Assembly: GCF_026210795.1 (NCBI RefSeq)
Contig: NC_089459.1
Location: forward strand, 1,426,001-1,490,000
Length of the DNA: 64,000 bases
Source: Rhizophagus irregularis
Lineage: Eukaryota > Glomeromycota > Glomeromycetes > Glomerales > Glomeraceae
Direction of reading: 5' to 3'
This document shows positions 1 through 11,527 of the stretch, piece after piece. Each line of letters begins with the position of its first letter. The first letter of the stretch is position 1. Both the position numbers and the translations under genes were made by a program. The notes beneath the pieces are model-generated. The model did no database searches. It had not been told where the DNA came from and saw nothing but the letters and a program-made list of their open reading frames with translations.

Positions 1-1511
1 CACAAGCATCATATTCAGAAACCTTGAAAATTCCCGTAACCAATCATTATTTATATATTCAAGTTTTTAGTTTTTTTTGACTGTGTAATTATTCGAAAAT
101 TATTCAGGTTTCCAAAAATGGCGCATTTAAACCTCATAATATGAGACTTATATCACAAACCTCATAGATATGATTTCTTGTTTTGTAAGCAACAACGGTC
201 GAGATGGTGATAGGTATCCACCATCGAGTCAATGTTGACGGAGTACCATAAATAGAAATGATCCGATTAAATTGCTCATCATAACGAGGAAGGTGAGTGA
301 TGATAACGGAGCGCAAATGCGTATAAAAAGCCAATAAGGAAGGTGGTGAATCTGAAAACTTCACATTATCTACATGCTGTTGATTTAGTAAACTCCTTGG
401 TCTTAAATAACAACTATTTCGAATTAATTCTTACCGAAAATTTTATTAATGTTAGGCATCTCTCCCTTTTCAACATCAAATCCTGTGGCTTGATTTAAAA
501 TTCTCTCCATCAGTACTATGCAATTAATTAATTTTTTTGCAATGATATCACAAAAATTAACATTCAATCGGTCTTCTTTGGTCATTCCATTTATCTCCTC
601 TGCAATTTTTTTAAAGTCAAACCCTTTGTCTTCACATATTAATAATCCGAGACATGCTGCTTGATACTCCATAAGAGAAGTAAGCATCGATTTCTTATAA
701 TGGATTTCGTATCGGATCAAAGATACAAGTGGAGCATTCAAAAAACGCGTATGCATATATCTGGGGAAAAGGTTGATCATATAACCTAGAGAAAACGGTT
801 GTCTTACATACAATGACGAAACATCTCGAAATTGTTGGCGAATCGTGCTAAATATAGCTCCTAATAAAGAGTATATTCGTAAAGGAGAAGCTAAAAGAGA
901 GAAAATTTACAAATAATTAATAAAGAACGTTCGATTGAATAAGTTTTTTAAATTAAATAACCATAAACCACTAAATCACTTTGAAAAAGATGAATCAAAC
1001 TCCAAAATTTGTTTCCTTCTAACTCTCCCCAATAATGAATATCGTCTGATAACGGAAGAGTCGATATCAATAAATTTTCTAATATTTTGCCATATATAGA
1101 TATGGTCATTTTTGCAAGAAACAGCCATTCTAAATGAATAATCCCTCTTTCCAATTCCTCGTCTTCCCGAAATGACGCATCATTTGTAGCTGTCTTCCAA
1201 TTTCCGTGGAGGCCTTGTTCAACCATATTCAATTGATTTAATATAACATCCATTTTTGGAATATCGCCTTTGTCAAGCTGGACAGAGTCAATTGCCTTTC
1301 TTAGAACTTCTGCGCGTTCGGTACCAATATCATTATCTAAACTAACGTCAGAAATGGAAGAAGTCTGAGAACTTGCCAAATCAATTTGGAAAACGGTCGA
1401 ACGCCGAAGGAGTCGGAAAACATTTTCTTTAACAGAGTCAGAACTTAAGGATTGAAAAAGACTATCTAAATCTTCTTGTAACTCTTTAACTCGTTCTTGA
1501 ACAAAATTCAT
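1..1511 (-). CDS. NCA2: NCA2-like mitochondrial protein, 5' part only (3' end off the window)
   Basis: NCA2 is a mitochondrial membrane protein that, in yeast, influences expression of the mitochondrial ATP synthase subunits 6 and 8. Three exons can be joined in phase: 1511-980, 890-435 and 369-161. Family signatures are LPLSDDIHYWGEL near the end of exon 1, QTSPLRIYSLLGAIF across the first junction, and YGTPSTLTRWWIPIT in exon 3, which precedes a hydrophobic run. I chose ATG 1511 (MNFVQERVKEL) because the longer frame upstream reads through an A-rich tract with an unlikely leader. The remaining C-terminal half lies beyond base 1; a further exon may begin near base 25 after a TTTTCAAG acceptor, but this is unsure. 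The gene is divergent from the CK2 beta gene across 334 bases. Confidence 0.82.
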
Positions 1512-1845
1512 AGTTGGGAAATTCTTAGATGCGGAGATCTCAAAAAAAAAAAAATACATATTTGGTAACACAAGCACGCTAACTGTAATACGTCAAAGAA
1601 GTTAGTATCACAAAACTTTCAACTCAAGTTCATTACTAGATAGCTATTAACAAAAAAAAAATTATCATTAATTGGTGAAATTTTCACCTATTGCTCAAAA
1701 ACTCAAAGCAAGAGTTGCTGAGCATCTTGCCTTCACGTTTATTAAGGAATTCTACGATTAGTTAGGGTCTACTATTTATTATAGAATCTAAGGTCATATA
1801 GTTTTAAGACCCAATACGAAAAACCAAAGCATTCCAAGGGTTAGA
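1512..1845. promoter_or_regulatory. Divergent spacer between NCA2 and CK2 beta
   Basis: This 334-base spacer lies between two start codons pointing away from each other, so it must hold both promoters. It is AT-rich with a run of A near 1650-1660. I see no clear TATA box placed for either gene and no recognised operator. The role is inferred from position only. Confidence 0.4.
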
Positions 1846-4150
1846 ATGTGGAATTCGACGGCAGCTTCGATTCAAGCGGGTTCTACTTCGTCCACTAACG
1901 ATCCAAGTAGAGAACAAAATTTCCAACATCAAGAAGAAGACGAAGAAGAGGAAGAGGAAGAACTTTTGCAAGAAAGCAGTGGACGATATCAAGGGGAATA
2001 TTATGGTGAGTTTTCGTTTAACGATTAATTAGTTTTTCTTTGCGCTTATTTTTCAATAGAAGATAAGAGTTTGTATACTCTTGAGAGAATGTTTAAAGCT
2101 ACCAAGTTTTTGCAGATATGATTGAGTGATAAAAGAAACATTCCATATCATATATTTTCATTGCCTACCTATCATATTCGAATACACTAACAAAATTTTA
2201 AATTCGAGTAACAATTTAATTCGGAGAATTTAGAGTCCTCTTTGAATCAAAAATATGATAATCGATCTCGTGTCAATCTATTAATTGAAATGATTTTCAT
2301 GTCAACGAGCTTAATGATGAATTATTGATAATATATGCGCGAACAAGTTTCAGTTTAGTTAATATGAATCCGTAGATGTCTTAGTTATAATTAGTCAAAA
2401 AGTCACTATTAATCTTATTTGGACGATTTTTAATTTTAAAAGACGTTCAACATGACACTTACTCCGAATTTCTTACTTATTTTATGAATAATAAGAATCT
2501 GATACTTCCAACGACACTGGCACAGAATCTCTGACTTGGATCTCATGGTTCTGTTCCCTTTCGGGTCATGAATATTTTGCCGAAGTAGCCGAAGATTTCA
2601 TAGAAGATGATTTTAATTTAACTGGTTTAAATTCGACAGTCCCGTTTTATAAAGAAGCATTGGAAATGATACTGGATGTTGAACCTGGTAAGTATTGCAA
2701 AATACGGCCTGAATTATGTTTAAATACTTTAATTACTTGAAGAACGATTTGTGTATGCATTCATCCTTTTTATTTGCTTGGTCGGGTATATAACATATTA
2801 TTTGCGATGTTGTATTATGAATTATATCAAAAGTCAATTTATTCTATTAATTTCTCTTTTAGAAGAGGAAAGTTTAAAAGTCCCAGACGTCTCTCTTGTC
2901 GAAAATTCTGCAGAAGTGTTATATGGTATGATACATCAGCGCTACATATTGACGCGTCAAGGATTACAACAAATGGTAAGAATTTGTCTGATCATAATTA
3001 TTATTCTTTTAATATATTCATAAGTCAATTAAAATTTATATTTATTTCTAGGTGGATAAATATGAAAATAATCATTTTGGACATTGCCCAAGAGTATATT
3101 GCCAGCCAACAGCAGTAGTTCCTTGTGGACGAAATGATCATCCTGGTTTAGAAACTGTAAAACTGTTTTGTCCAAATTGCTTAGATTTATATACGCCACC
3201 AAGTTCACGATATCATAATATTGATGGTATGATAATTATATTTAAACGTTTTAGCGTATTTTTGATTTTAATACTCAAATTTCATTTTTATAGGAGCTTA
3301 TTTTGGTACAACCTTTCCCCATCTTTTATTTCAACAATTTCCGGAATTGCTTCCAAATACTCCAACAAGAATATATGAACCAAAAATCTTTGGGTTCAAA
3401 GTAAATGAAAGAAGCCGGAGTGGTCCTAGGATGCAATGGTTAAGAATGCGTCCTAATGTAGATAGTGATGAAGATGGTGAAGATGTGTCAGATATTGAGG
3501 GCGAAAATGATGATGGTGAGGATGATGAATCCTTGTTGGATCAGGGGGGTGGCGAAAATAATGGTGCGCCCGAAACAACAAATCAAAGTGGTGTATATGG
3601 GAGTGAAATAATTCGTACATATAAACTTGGTCATAAAAGTAATGAAGGAGGAAATAATGAAATGTTGAGTACGAATATAGTTAAGCAAGAAAAGCCATTT
3701 ACTCAAAAGTTGCTTGTTAATACTAGAGATCAAGCCATGCGAGAAGAAGAGTGGGCAAAAGAATCCGTTCAGGATGATAATTTCGGAATATCTCCTTTAG
3801 TGACCTTACTTCCTTTACTAGCATCTTCGACTATCGACGTTCCTACGCAGACTTCTATAAAAACAACCGATTCTTCTGCTGAACCACCACTGTTATCATC
3901 GCCATCATCATCATCTTCTTCTTCATCATTGCGAACGTTACTGGAAACGTCACCGGAAACGGTATCACCAGAATCTAGCAGTAATCAAACATCCTATACT
4001 AATACAACAAATCATACACAATGTGAAAATGATGCATTAAATACTGTATCATTATCAGTATCGGGTAAGGACCATAATATAATGTTGGAAGAAAGGTCTA
4101 CGATGATGGTTGAGAGTAATAAAGGTAAAAGGGTAGAACTGCTGAATTAG
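1846..4150 (+). CDS. CKB1: Casein kinase 2 regulatory (beta) subunit with long C-terminal tail
   Basis: This is the regulatory subunit of the CK2 tetramer, which dimerises through a zinc finger and docks the catalytic alpha subunits. Exons 1846-2005, 2496-2687, 2863-2975, 3052-3226 and 3294-4150 join in phase to give about 498 residues. Diagnostic stretches are WISWFCSLSGHEYFAEV, LYGMIHQRYILT, the zinc ligands CPRVYC and CPNCLDLY, and TFPHLLFQQFPEL followed by FGFKV. The conserved fold ends near residue 280. After it comes an acidic D/E/G stretch (3460-3550) and then a Ser/Thr-rich, low-complexity tail with a Ser run near 3900-3930. Yeast CK2 beta subunits are about 260-280 residues, so the tail nearly doubles the length. 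The N-terminus also has an acidic run (QEEDEEEEEEELLQ). Assignment is firm; the role of the tail is unknown. Confidence 0.95.
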
Positions 4151-4611
4151 TAAAGTTTTGGGTTTAGGTGTGAGAAAAGACTTTTTTGACAAAATGGACA
4201 TATTATTAATGATTGGAATAACTCAATCACTAGCTGTATTAGAAGAAATTAATGAAACTTCGCGAACATTTTTTCTTATTGTCCAATAAGAAGTAATTTA
4301 TTTGTCTTCTTTATTTATCCATGGCTAAAAGAAAAAATGATGATAATAGAAATGATAATGAATCACATTTGATTTCTTTGTAATGTTTTTTTTTTAAAAA
4401 AAAACTTTTGTATAAATAAACAAAAAAGAAAAAAAAATTATATTATTTATTATATATTTATTGAACATCTATTTCATTAAATCAGAACTCGATTTCAACT
4501 GTCTTTAATAATAAATTTTTTTACTATAAATTCATTAAAATTTTTATTAATGTCTGTACATAAATAATAATATTCAATATTATTATCATAATCACCTCTT
4601 ATCTTGGTATT
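4151..4611. other. Convergent 3' spacer between CK2 beta and RPC6
   Basis: This 461-base spacer separates two stop codons facing each other. It has an A/T-rich stretch with AATAAA-type sequences near 4410-4425 (+) and TTTATT on the other strand near 4445-4465, which would suit polyadenylation on both strands. No ORF or structured repeat was seen. Confidence 0.4.
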
Positions 4612-6191
4612 TCACCAATCAAGAGTGTCTTTTCCTTTCTCATTTTCTTCATCATTTTGTATCATATTAATCGCCTTATTAAGCCATTGAGGGAAAAATA
4701 TACAAGTCGATGGAGAAATTTCGCCATTTTCCGTACATTCGTTTTCAAAAAACTGAAAGAAAACGAGTTAAAAAATTTTTAATAATACTATAAACCAAAA
4801 CTTATACATACTGGACATCTTCCACATGGAGCTTGAGTCCAAGCATTATTTATATTTCTAGCCCTTTTGGCTATATAAACAAATTGAGAATCAGAACGAT
4901 TATCATCAGTTTTCATTGAATTTGGATCTACATTACTAATAAATTTTTTTATGATTTTTCCTTCAAATATAAGTACATCAAGAATTTGTTTTATATCAGC
5001 TTCTTCAATTTCTATTTCTGTAACTTTTGTTTCTTGTACACATTGTACAACCTTTGATAAAGTTACGTAACCGTTATAGTTTGGATAAAAGATTGCATCT
5101 TCATCCATTCCCCTTGGAAAACTCTAAACATAAAATTATACATGATTTTAATTATTGAAATGATTAAATAAACAAATAAGTAAATATATCAAAAAATAGA
5201 GTTCTTGTAATACTCTGCGATAAATAAAGTTATAACATATTGATTTTAAAGATTCCACGACAAATGTATCCGGTTCTCCATTGGTATATAGTAATCTACT
5301 TAGTGATTCATCATGAGGTTTAATATCAAATAACATATATAGCTTCTTAGTCTAAATAAAAGAGAAGGAAAAAAACACATTAAACAATAATGAAAACTTG
5401 TTAAAATTAATACCAATATCCGTATAAAAAAAAAATTTTTTTTAGCTTATGTTTTACCTTTGGTTTAACTTCTTTAATTAACTTCTGTTCTTGCATGTTC
5501 TTTAAGCTACTTTCAACTAAAGACTGTACTAATTTTATTTGTTTTTGGATATCAGTCTTCGAGATACCTGAGTAAAGATGTAACTAATTGGTGAATTAAT
5601 CTACTTTATTAAGAAAAGGTATTATAATAATATATCACCTTTGCGTTCTGAATTCTCAATAAGTTCGTAAATCTCGAATTCATGGTTTTCGAGAGCTTGA
5701 AGTCTAAAAAATTTTCACGAATTATTAGTTAATCGAATACCGAAAAATACATATTTTTCAATAACTTACTTTGTTGCTGTTTCTTTAGAACGTGCTTGAT
5801 ACATGTATCTTTCATCATGAGTTTGCCGTTTTCTTACTAATCCCTATAATTAAATTGAGTTGGAAAAATAAATTGATAATATACCAAACCAATTGAATTT
5901 CATTTTTACACTTACAACTTCGTACAAATTGAGTAAGATATCTTGAAATATTTCCCATGAAGTATCAGGTAATATTTCTTGAATCAATTCATGGATTTTA
6001 ATTTCATCAACAAAAACCTAAATTAAAAAAAAAAAATTTTTTTCACTAATCAAAAAAAAAGAGTTAACTTTTTTTTATATTTAACAAAAGGAGATCAAGA
6101 AATAATTTATTCGATAAAAGCTTACCTGTCCGCGAGAATTTATAACATCCCAAACCATCCAATCATCCTCGGTAACTTCTGATTTCTGCAT
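4612..6191 (-). CDS. RPC34: RNA polymerase III subunit RPC6 (Rpc34)
   Basis: RPC6 is one of the three subunits of the Pol III-specific initiation subcomplex that contacts TFIIIB (Brf1) and opens promoters; it acts in the nucleus on tRNA and 5S genes. Eight exons can be read on the minus strand, from ATG 6191 (MQKSEVTEDDWMVW) to a stop at 4612; the three last are about 5352-5214, 5123-4812 and 4752-4612. Winged-helix segments are recognisable: KKLYMLFDIKPHDESL resembles the human KKVYMLYNLQPDRSV, and the C-terminal cysteine cluster reads APCGRCPFFENEC, then GEISPSTCIFFPQWL. These cysteines match the Fe-S/zinc-binding tail of the family. Length is close to the family norm. The start is supported by in-phase splicing to the next exon, but an upstream exon cannot be excluded. 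Confidence 0.92.
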
Positions 6192-6927
6192 TTGAAGATA
6201 TGTATTCACAAACGTAATAGAGGTGATAAAACCGTTCGTTTAAATGTGATTGCCATAATGGACAAGCTACATGAACAAGTAATGACTCCTTAAGGCATAA
6301 TTTTAGGCTATTCGAATTCCGGACTGATCCCAGATGATCGGATCAATCCAAATTGACCGGATTAAGGATCGGATTGCTACCAGCGGAGAATACTATATAA
6401 GTTAGGAAATAAGCACCAAATAGATGAAGCCCATTTCGCCGATAGCAACTACCGCTGCGGCATAATACAAGTGTCCGTGTTTATTGTGAGATTGTTTATA
6501 GACGACTTAAAGAAATAATTGTAATTACTAATAAATAACTTATATGACTCTTTAGGGAAAAAAAAAATAGAGCGGAAGATCAGGGGCTTTCGTGTTAAAT
6601 TGGTCGAATAGAATTCAAATTGTAATAACCTTGTTTCTAAAAATACAGATGATTTTCTTCTTCAAGGTTATTAAAGTTATCGGCTCATTCTATTCGTGGA
6701 TTAGACTTATCACGATAAATATATATAAACCCGCGATAATTATCTTTTTTCAACAAATTTCACGATGCCAAAAAACGTCGGATGTTTATCAGTTCTAAAC
6801 GATTTATATACATTAATTCTGGGTGATGATTTAAGAGAAAGATCCAGACTAGTAAATTCGAATGAGGTTAATATACAGTATTATCAATAAAATAAGCCCA
6901 TCTTTTTAAATAAAAATTTTTTTAAAT
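6192..6927. promoter_or_regulatory. Divergent spacer between RPC6 and asparaginase, holding a possible inserted element
   Basis: This spacer carries both promoters plus a block at 6296-6543 that is less AT-rich than its surroundings. An ORF starting at ATG 6765 stays open to 6866 and could splice (GAG|GTTAAT to CAG|AAAGTT at about 6929) onto the asparaginase reading frame, giving an alternative longer N-terminus. That splice is only a possibility; the conserved asparaginase domain does not need it. Confidence 0.35.
6282..6557. repeat. Possible short interspersed element flanked by imperfect 14-bp direct repeats
   Basis: ATGACTCCTTAAGG at 6282-6295 and ATGACTCTTTAGGG at 6544-6557 match at 12 of 14 positions and bracket about 248 bases. 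The inside is richer in G/C than its surroundings, contains GATCGGATCAATCC / GACCGGATTAAGGATCGG sub-repeats, a TATATAAG box near 6390-6400, and ends in AT-rich sequence with AATAAA. The right copy is followed by a 10-A run. This could be an old SINE-like or short LTR-like insertion with a decayed target duplication. No coding capacity is present, and the match could be chance. Confidence 0.3.
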
Positions 6928-8219
6928 GTGCAGAAAGTTGAAATTAATCATGGCCCTACATTAGTGATTCATGGTGGTGCAGGAACCATTGTCCGTGAAA
7001 ATTATTCTGTACAAAAGGAATATCTCGATGCACTAAAAGAATCTTTAATGGCAGGTCATAGAATTTTACTAAGTGGAGGAAATTCAATTGACGCTGTAGA
7101 AGCTGCAGTTAGGATAATGGAAGGTTGTATTAAGATAAATTTAAAAATAAATTTACTATTTAAATCGGAATTCACTTTTTTGTGTTTAATAGATTGTCCT
7201 CTCTTTAATGCTGGCAAAGGATCTGTCTTTACAATCGGTGGAAAGGTAATCAAAGGTTTTTTTTAGGCAGCTTTATTAAATGCAACGACATTGATATGTT
7301 TTTTATAGAATGAACTTGAATCTTCAATTATGATTGGAACTTCCAATCATCCAGCCGGTGCAAGCACTTTATTACATACAGTAAAGAATCCGATTACTTT
7401 AGCTAAAACACTCTTACTTGATCCAGAGAATCCACATGTATTTCTTGGTGGTATAGTGGCTGAAGAGTATGCTGAAAAGAAAGGATTAGAAATTGTTGAC
7501 CCTAGTTACTTTTGGACAAAAAAGAGATGGAAACAGCATTTGGAAGGATTGGAAAAAGATAACAATAATTATTTGGAAATGGACTCATCACCATACCCTA
7601 TGGGAACTGTTGGAGCTGTTGCTGTTGATAAGAATGGGATCATTGCTACAGCTACTTCTACAGGTACATCTGAGTAATAAATCTGAGTAATAAAGCACAT
7701 CCTAGCAATAATTATTTACCAATATTCTTCTTATTGATTGAAAGGTGGAATGAATAATAAGAAAGATGGCCGAATAGGAGACACACCATTGATAGCGTGT
7801 GGTACTTGGGCAGATAATGAAACTTGTGGTGTTAGTGGAACCGGTAATGGAGAGGTAAAAAGTTAACGATTTTGATTAATTATTTATCAATTATTTTAAC
7901 CATTTATTTCACTATAGTTTTTTATTAGATATGGTATTGCTCAAGATGTATCATCCAGAATGCGCTATCTTGGTGAGAGTGTAGATGAAGCGGCTTATAA
8001 TGTTATTAAAAATCTTGGAAAAGTTGGGGGTGGTGGAGGAGTAATTGCGTTAGACAAATATGGCAAAGGTAAGCTCTAATTGTTACTAAATTTGCAGCAA
8101 GAATCTTTTAATAATTTTACGTTTTCTCCTATGCATTAGTTGCGATGCCGTTTAATACAAGTGGAATGTATAGAGGATATATCAGAGTATCCGATGGTAT
8201 ACCAAATGTTTATATCTGA
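6928..8219 (+). CDS. ASRGL1: Plant-type L-asparaginase / isoaspartyl peptidase (Ntn hydrolase)
   Basis: The enzyme hydrolyses asparagine and beta-aspartyl peptides. It is made as a precursor that cuts itself before a threonine, which then becomes the nucleophile. Six exons (6928-7123, 7193-7245, 7309-7663, 7745-7854, 7918-8068, 8140-8219) join in phase to give 314 residues, close to human ASRGL1. Visible motifs are VIHGGAGTI at the N-terminus, [29 protein letters not shown], and the autocleavage site [10 protein letters not shown], where Thr after Gly is the predicted nucleophile. Downstream are [26 protein letters not shown] and [13 protein letters not shown], which build the substrate pocket. 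ATG 6928 puts the first beta strand about ten residues in, as in relatives. No signal peptide is evident. Confidence 0.93.
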
Positions 8220-8324
8220 CATTTTACATACATTCCTTTTCAAAACCTGAAGTGTTATTTTTAATGCATATATAAATATAATATTATCAGACGGGACATA
8301 TTGTGTTACCTTACGTAGAAGTAT

Positions 8325-8395
8325 ATTAATAAATTATTACAAAATTATGTCTTTAAAAGAACATTAATTAATAAATTATTACAAAATTATGTCTT
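8325..8395. repeat. Direct duplication of about 29 bp
   Basis: The sequence starting ATTAATAAATTATTACAAAA at 8325-8353 recurs at 8367-8395, 42 bases downstream, in the spacer between the asparaginase and phosphoglycerate dehydrogenase genes. The copies look identical over about 29 bases and diverge slightly beyond. The rest of the 8220-8723 spacer is AT-rich with no recognisable gene. Confidence 0.7.
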
Positions 8396-8723
8396 CAAAA
8401 AGAATTTTTCTGTTTAACGTTTTAATAAGTACATGACTGTTGCTGACTAAATAATGCCAAAAAAGGAAACATAACACCAAGTGAATGCGATTGATTCCGA
8501 TTATCGATTATCTTTTTGATTTATAATTGCCGATCTTCCTAACTTTTTATATTGGTTTTTTTATAAAAAAAAAACAGAAAAACGGGAAACTTTAATAAGG
8601 CAGAGGAGTAAAGCGGAAAAGCACTAAAGATGTACAACAATATTTTATCTATAAAAAACCCTCATAAACCAGTTGCTTACTTCCTACTTGAACATTATCA
8701 AAAAAAAATATTCAAAATTAATA

Positions 8724-10354
8724 ATGTCTCTAGAAGTAGCATCAACCGTTGTAAGGTTAACGCGCTCATCCTCTTTTACACATTCACATCCTAAAGCACT
8801 TAAGCCTTTTGATTCTGGTGAAATAAAAATTTTGTTGCTCGAAAATGTGAACCAGAGGGGTATATCTCTTTTAGAAAAAGAAGGATATCAGGTAAATTAT
8901 AAAGTTTTCAAATTTTGTTGCAATACGGTTATCATTTTATATATTATATTAATATCTATGCACAAAATAGGTTGAATCAATCAAAAAAGCACTTCCAGAA
9001 GATGTTCTTATTGAAAAAATCCGTGATGTTCACGCGATTGGTATTCGTTCTAAAACTAAGCTCACTAAAAAAGTTATCCAGGAAGCTAAAAAACTCTTGG
9101 TGATTGGATGCTTCTGTATTGGAACTAATCAAGTTGATCTTGAAGCTGCTGCCAATCGAGGTATTGCAGTATTCAATTCTCCATTCAGCAACAGTAGAAG
9201 TGTTGCAGAATTAATTATTGCTGAGATTATTTCATTGTCTAGACAATTGGGTGATCGAAACATAGAATTACATCAAGGGAACTGGAATAAAGTTTCTTCC
9301 CAATGCTATGAAATTCGTGGAAAGACTCTTGGTAAGTTTATGTCTTTCATTTATGTAATTATGAATAATATAATATATAACATAGATTTTACCGGCATTC
9401 TTTTACAGGTATCGTAGGTTATGGTCATATTGGATCGCAATTATCGGTTCTTGCTGAAGCTATGGGAATGACAGTATTTTTCCATGATATTATTCAGCTG
9501 ATGCCTATGGGGACAGCTAAACAGGTCAATACGTTGTATGAACTTTTAGAACGTTCAGATTTTGTGTCTTTACACGTTCCTGAAACAGAAGAAACTAAAA
9601 ATATGATTGGAGAGGAAGAGATTGCGCGTATGAAAAAAGGAAGCTATCTAATAAATGCTTCTCGTGGCACAATTGTCCAGATTCCTCCATTGATCAAAGC
9701 TTTACAGAATGGTCATTTGCTGGGTGCTGCAATAGATGTATTTCCAAAGGAACCGGCATCAAATGGCCAATTTTATAATAATGAATTGAACTCTTGGACA
9801 TCTGACCTTTTGGCTTGTAAAAATGTGATCTTAACGCCACATATTGGTTGGTTATTCTTATTTAGTATAATAATATCGGACAATTACTTATTTACTAAAT
9901 TATTTTTTAATTTGAAAGGTGGATCAACTGAGGAGGCGCAGTATATGATTGGTGCTGAAGTAGGGGCTGCAATAATAAAGTATATTAACTGTGGTACTTC
10001 AATTGGCGCTGTCAACTTTCCGGAAATTGATCTTCGTGCTATTCAAGATACAGATAAAACGATTCGTTTACTTTTTTGCCATTACAATGTGCCTGGTGTA
10101 CTTAGGGTATTTAGATAATGTTTAAAATATTATTTCTTTAATTAATTTGCAATATTATTATTAACATATTTAACTTATAGGAAATCAATGAAATTCTTTC
10201 CGATCACAATGTTGATAAACAATATTCAGATTCACGAGGTAATATTGCTTACATGATGGCTGATATTTCTAATGTAGACGATCAAGATATTAGAAAAATT
10301 TATGAAACCGTGAGTTCAAATAGAGCGAACATATCGACTCGAATTGTATATTAA
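8724..10354 (+). CDS. SER33: D-3-phosphoglycerate dehydrogenase (SerA type, with ACT domain)
   Basis: This NAD-dependent enzyme oxidises 3-phosphoglycerate to 3-phosphohydroxypyruvate, the first step of serine synthesis. Exons 8724-8891, 8971-9331, 9409-9846, 9919-10106 and 10181-10354 give 442 residues. It is nearly colinear with yeast Ser3/Ser33: KALKPFDSGEIKILLLENVN, VIGCFCIGTNQVDL, FNSPFSNSRSVAE, the Rossmann motif GIVGYGHIGSQ, INASRGTIV, and the catalytic histidine in LTPHIGGSTEEAQ. The C-terminal ACT domain (DNVPGVLREINEIL-like, then SDSRGNIAYMMADI) is the usual serine-feedback region, ending in TRIVY. ATG 8724 (MSLEVAST) is favoured over an in-frame ATG at 8673, because the latter adds a Lys-rich leader not seen in relatives. 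Confidence 0.96.
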
Positions 10355-11527
10355 ATATTTAAATATTTTAAATATCTCTAATGTCTTTTAATTACTGTGT
10401 GATCTGATGATATTCAAGTTTTACTTTTAGCATACAATATATATGATATTGATTTAACAAATTTAACAAACTTAGTATTATATTGGCTATCTCTGATGCC
10501 ATGGTTAATATGCATAAATAATAATTTTATTCTTATACAAAATTTCTTTTGACTTGCTTGGAAGACAAGCAATTAAAGTATCAAAGGTCGAAGCACTATA
10601 ATTCCAACTATTTCTCCATAAAATTCTCACGGAAACTTTACACCAAAGACGATTAACTAATAAGCATGAATGTAAACTAGTTATATCATCTCCTAAATAT
10701 TCGAAAATTTCGTTAAGGCAATCATCAAAAAGTAAGACGCGATTTGTTTAAAATTTGAGTTGATTAAAAAAACATGTGACAATATTTCCCTGACATCCCA
10801 TCAGCGAGCATTTTGCTCAAGGTTTCCTCTTTTATATTCACCACAAAACGGATTAATTCATTTAACTTTAGCCGTCTTCGTAATGCTGACAAATTTCACA
10901 TTTTTCCATTTTTTTTGAGAAATTCTGCGTCATAAATATCATGCGCTTCTATTCATATAATTCTTAGAAAATAGTACGATAATCTAATTTTCTGAAGTAT
11001 CGTGCATTTATATTGCTGGATGCAACAAAAATTATTCGGTGTAGCTTCAAACTTGGCATTCTTAATTTTGAAATTTCAATTCAATTTATTGAATAATCGA
11101 CTGATAACAAACAATGACATAATTTATCTAATTTCAACGTGTTAAATTAGTAAATTCAACACCAATAAAAAAAAATTTTAATTTATGTGCATAGTATGTG
11201 TTTTATAATTGTACTGCGTGAACGTCTTTCGCTTAATCATTGCTTAATAAAAATGGATAAATATAATGTATGATTTATTCATGTAATGTTATCTGCTTTT
11301 CAACGGAAAGAAAAAATAAGATTAGCCGCAGGATTTTTTTATTAAATTTTTCGCAATTTAAATGACCGATCATGCGTGGTAAGATATTTTGATCACGTGC
11401 AACCAATTCTAAAATCACATGACTGAAATTGGAATATTGTGTAACGTCGGTTTAATAGATTCCACTTGTTATCGAAATTTTTTTCTTTCTCGTTTTAGGT
11501 TGTCTCTCTTTTTACTGGCATTATTTA
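10355..11527. other. Intergenic, no gene seen
   Basis: About 1.2 kb of AT-rich DNA between phosphoglycerate dehydrogenase and the complex I subunit. I found no ORF of note, no tRNA-like A/B boxes and no tandem array. Position implies the promoter of the downstream gene lies towards 11400-11527. Confidence 0.4.

Noticed and set aside
6765-6866. Possible upstream first exon of the asparaginase gene
   Set aside because: Splices in phase on paper, but the added peptide has no match to the family and ATG 6928 already gives the expected N-terminus.
8673-8723. Upstream in-frame ATG of phosphoglycerate dehydrogenase
   Set aside because: The added peptide is Lys-rich and not seen in Ser3/Ser33; ATG 8724 lies just before the conserved region.
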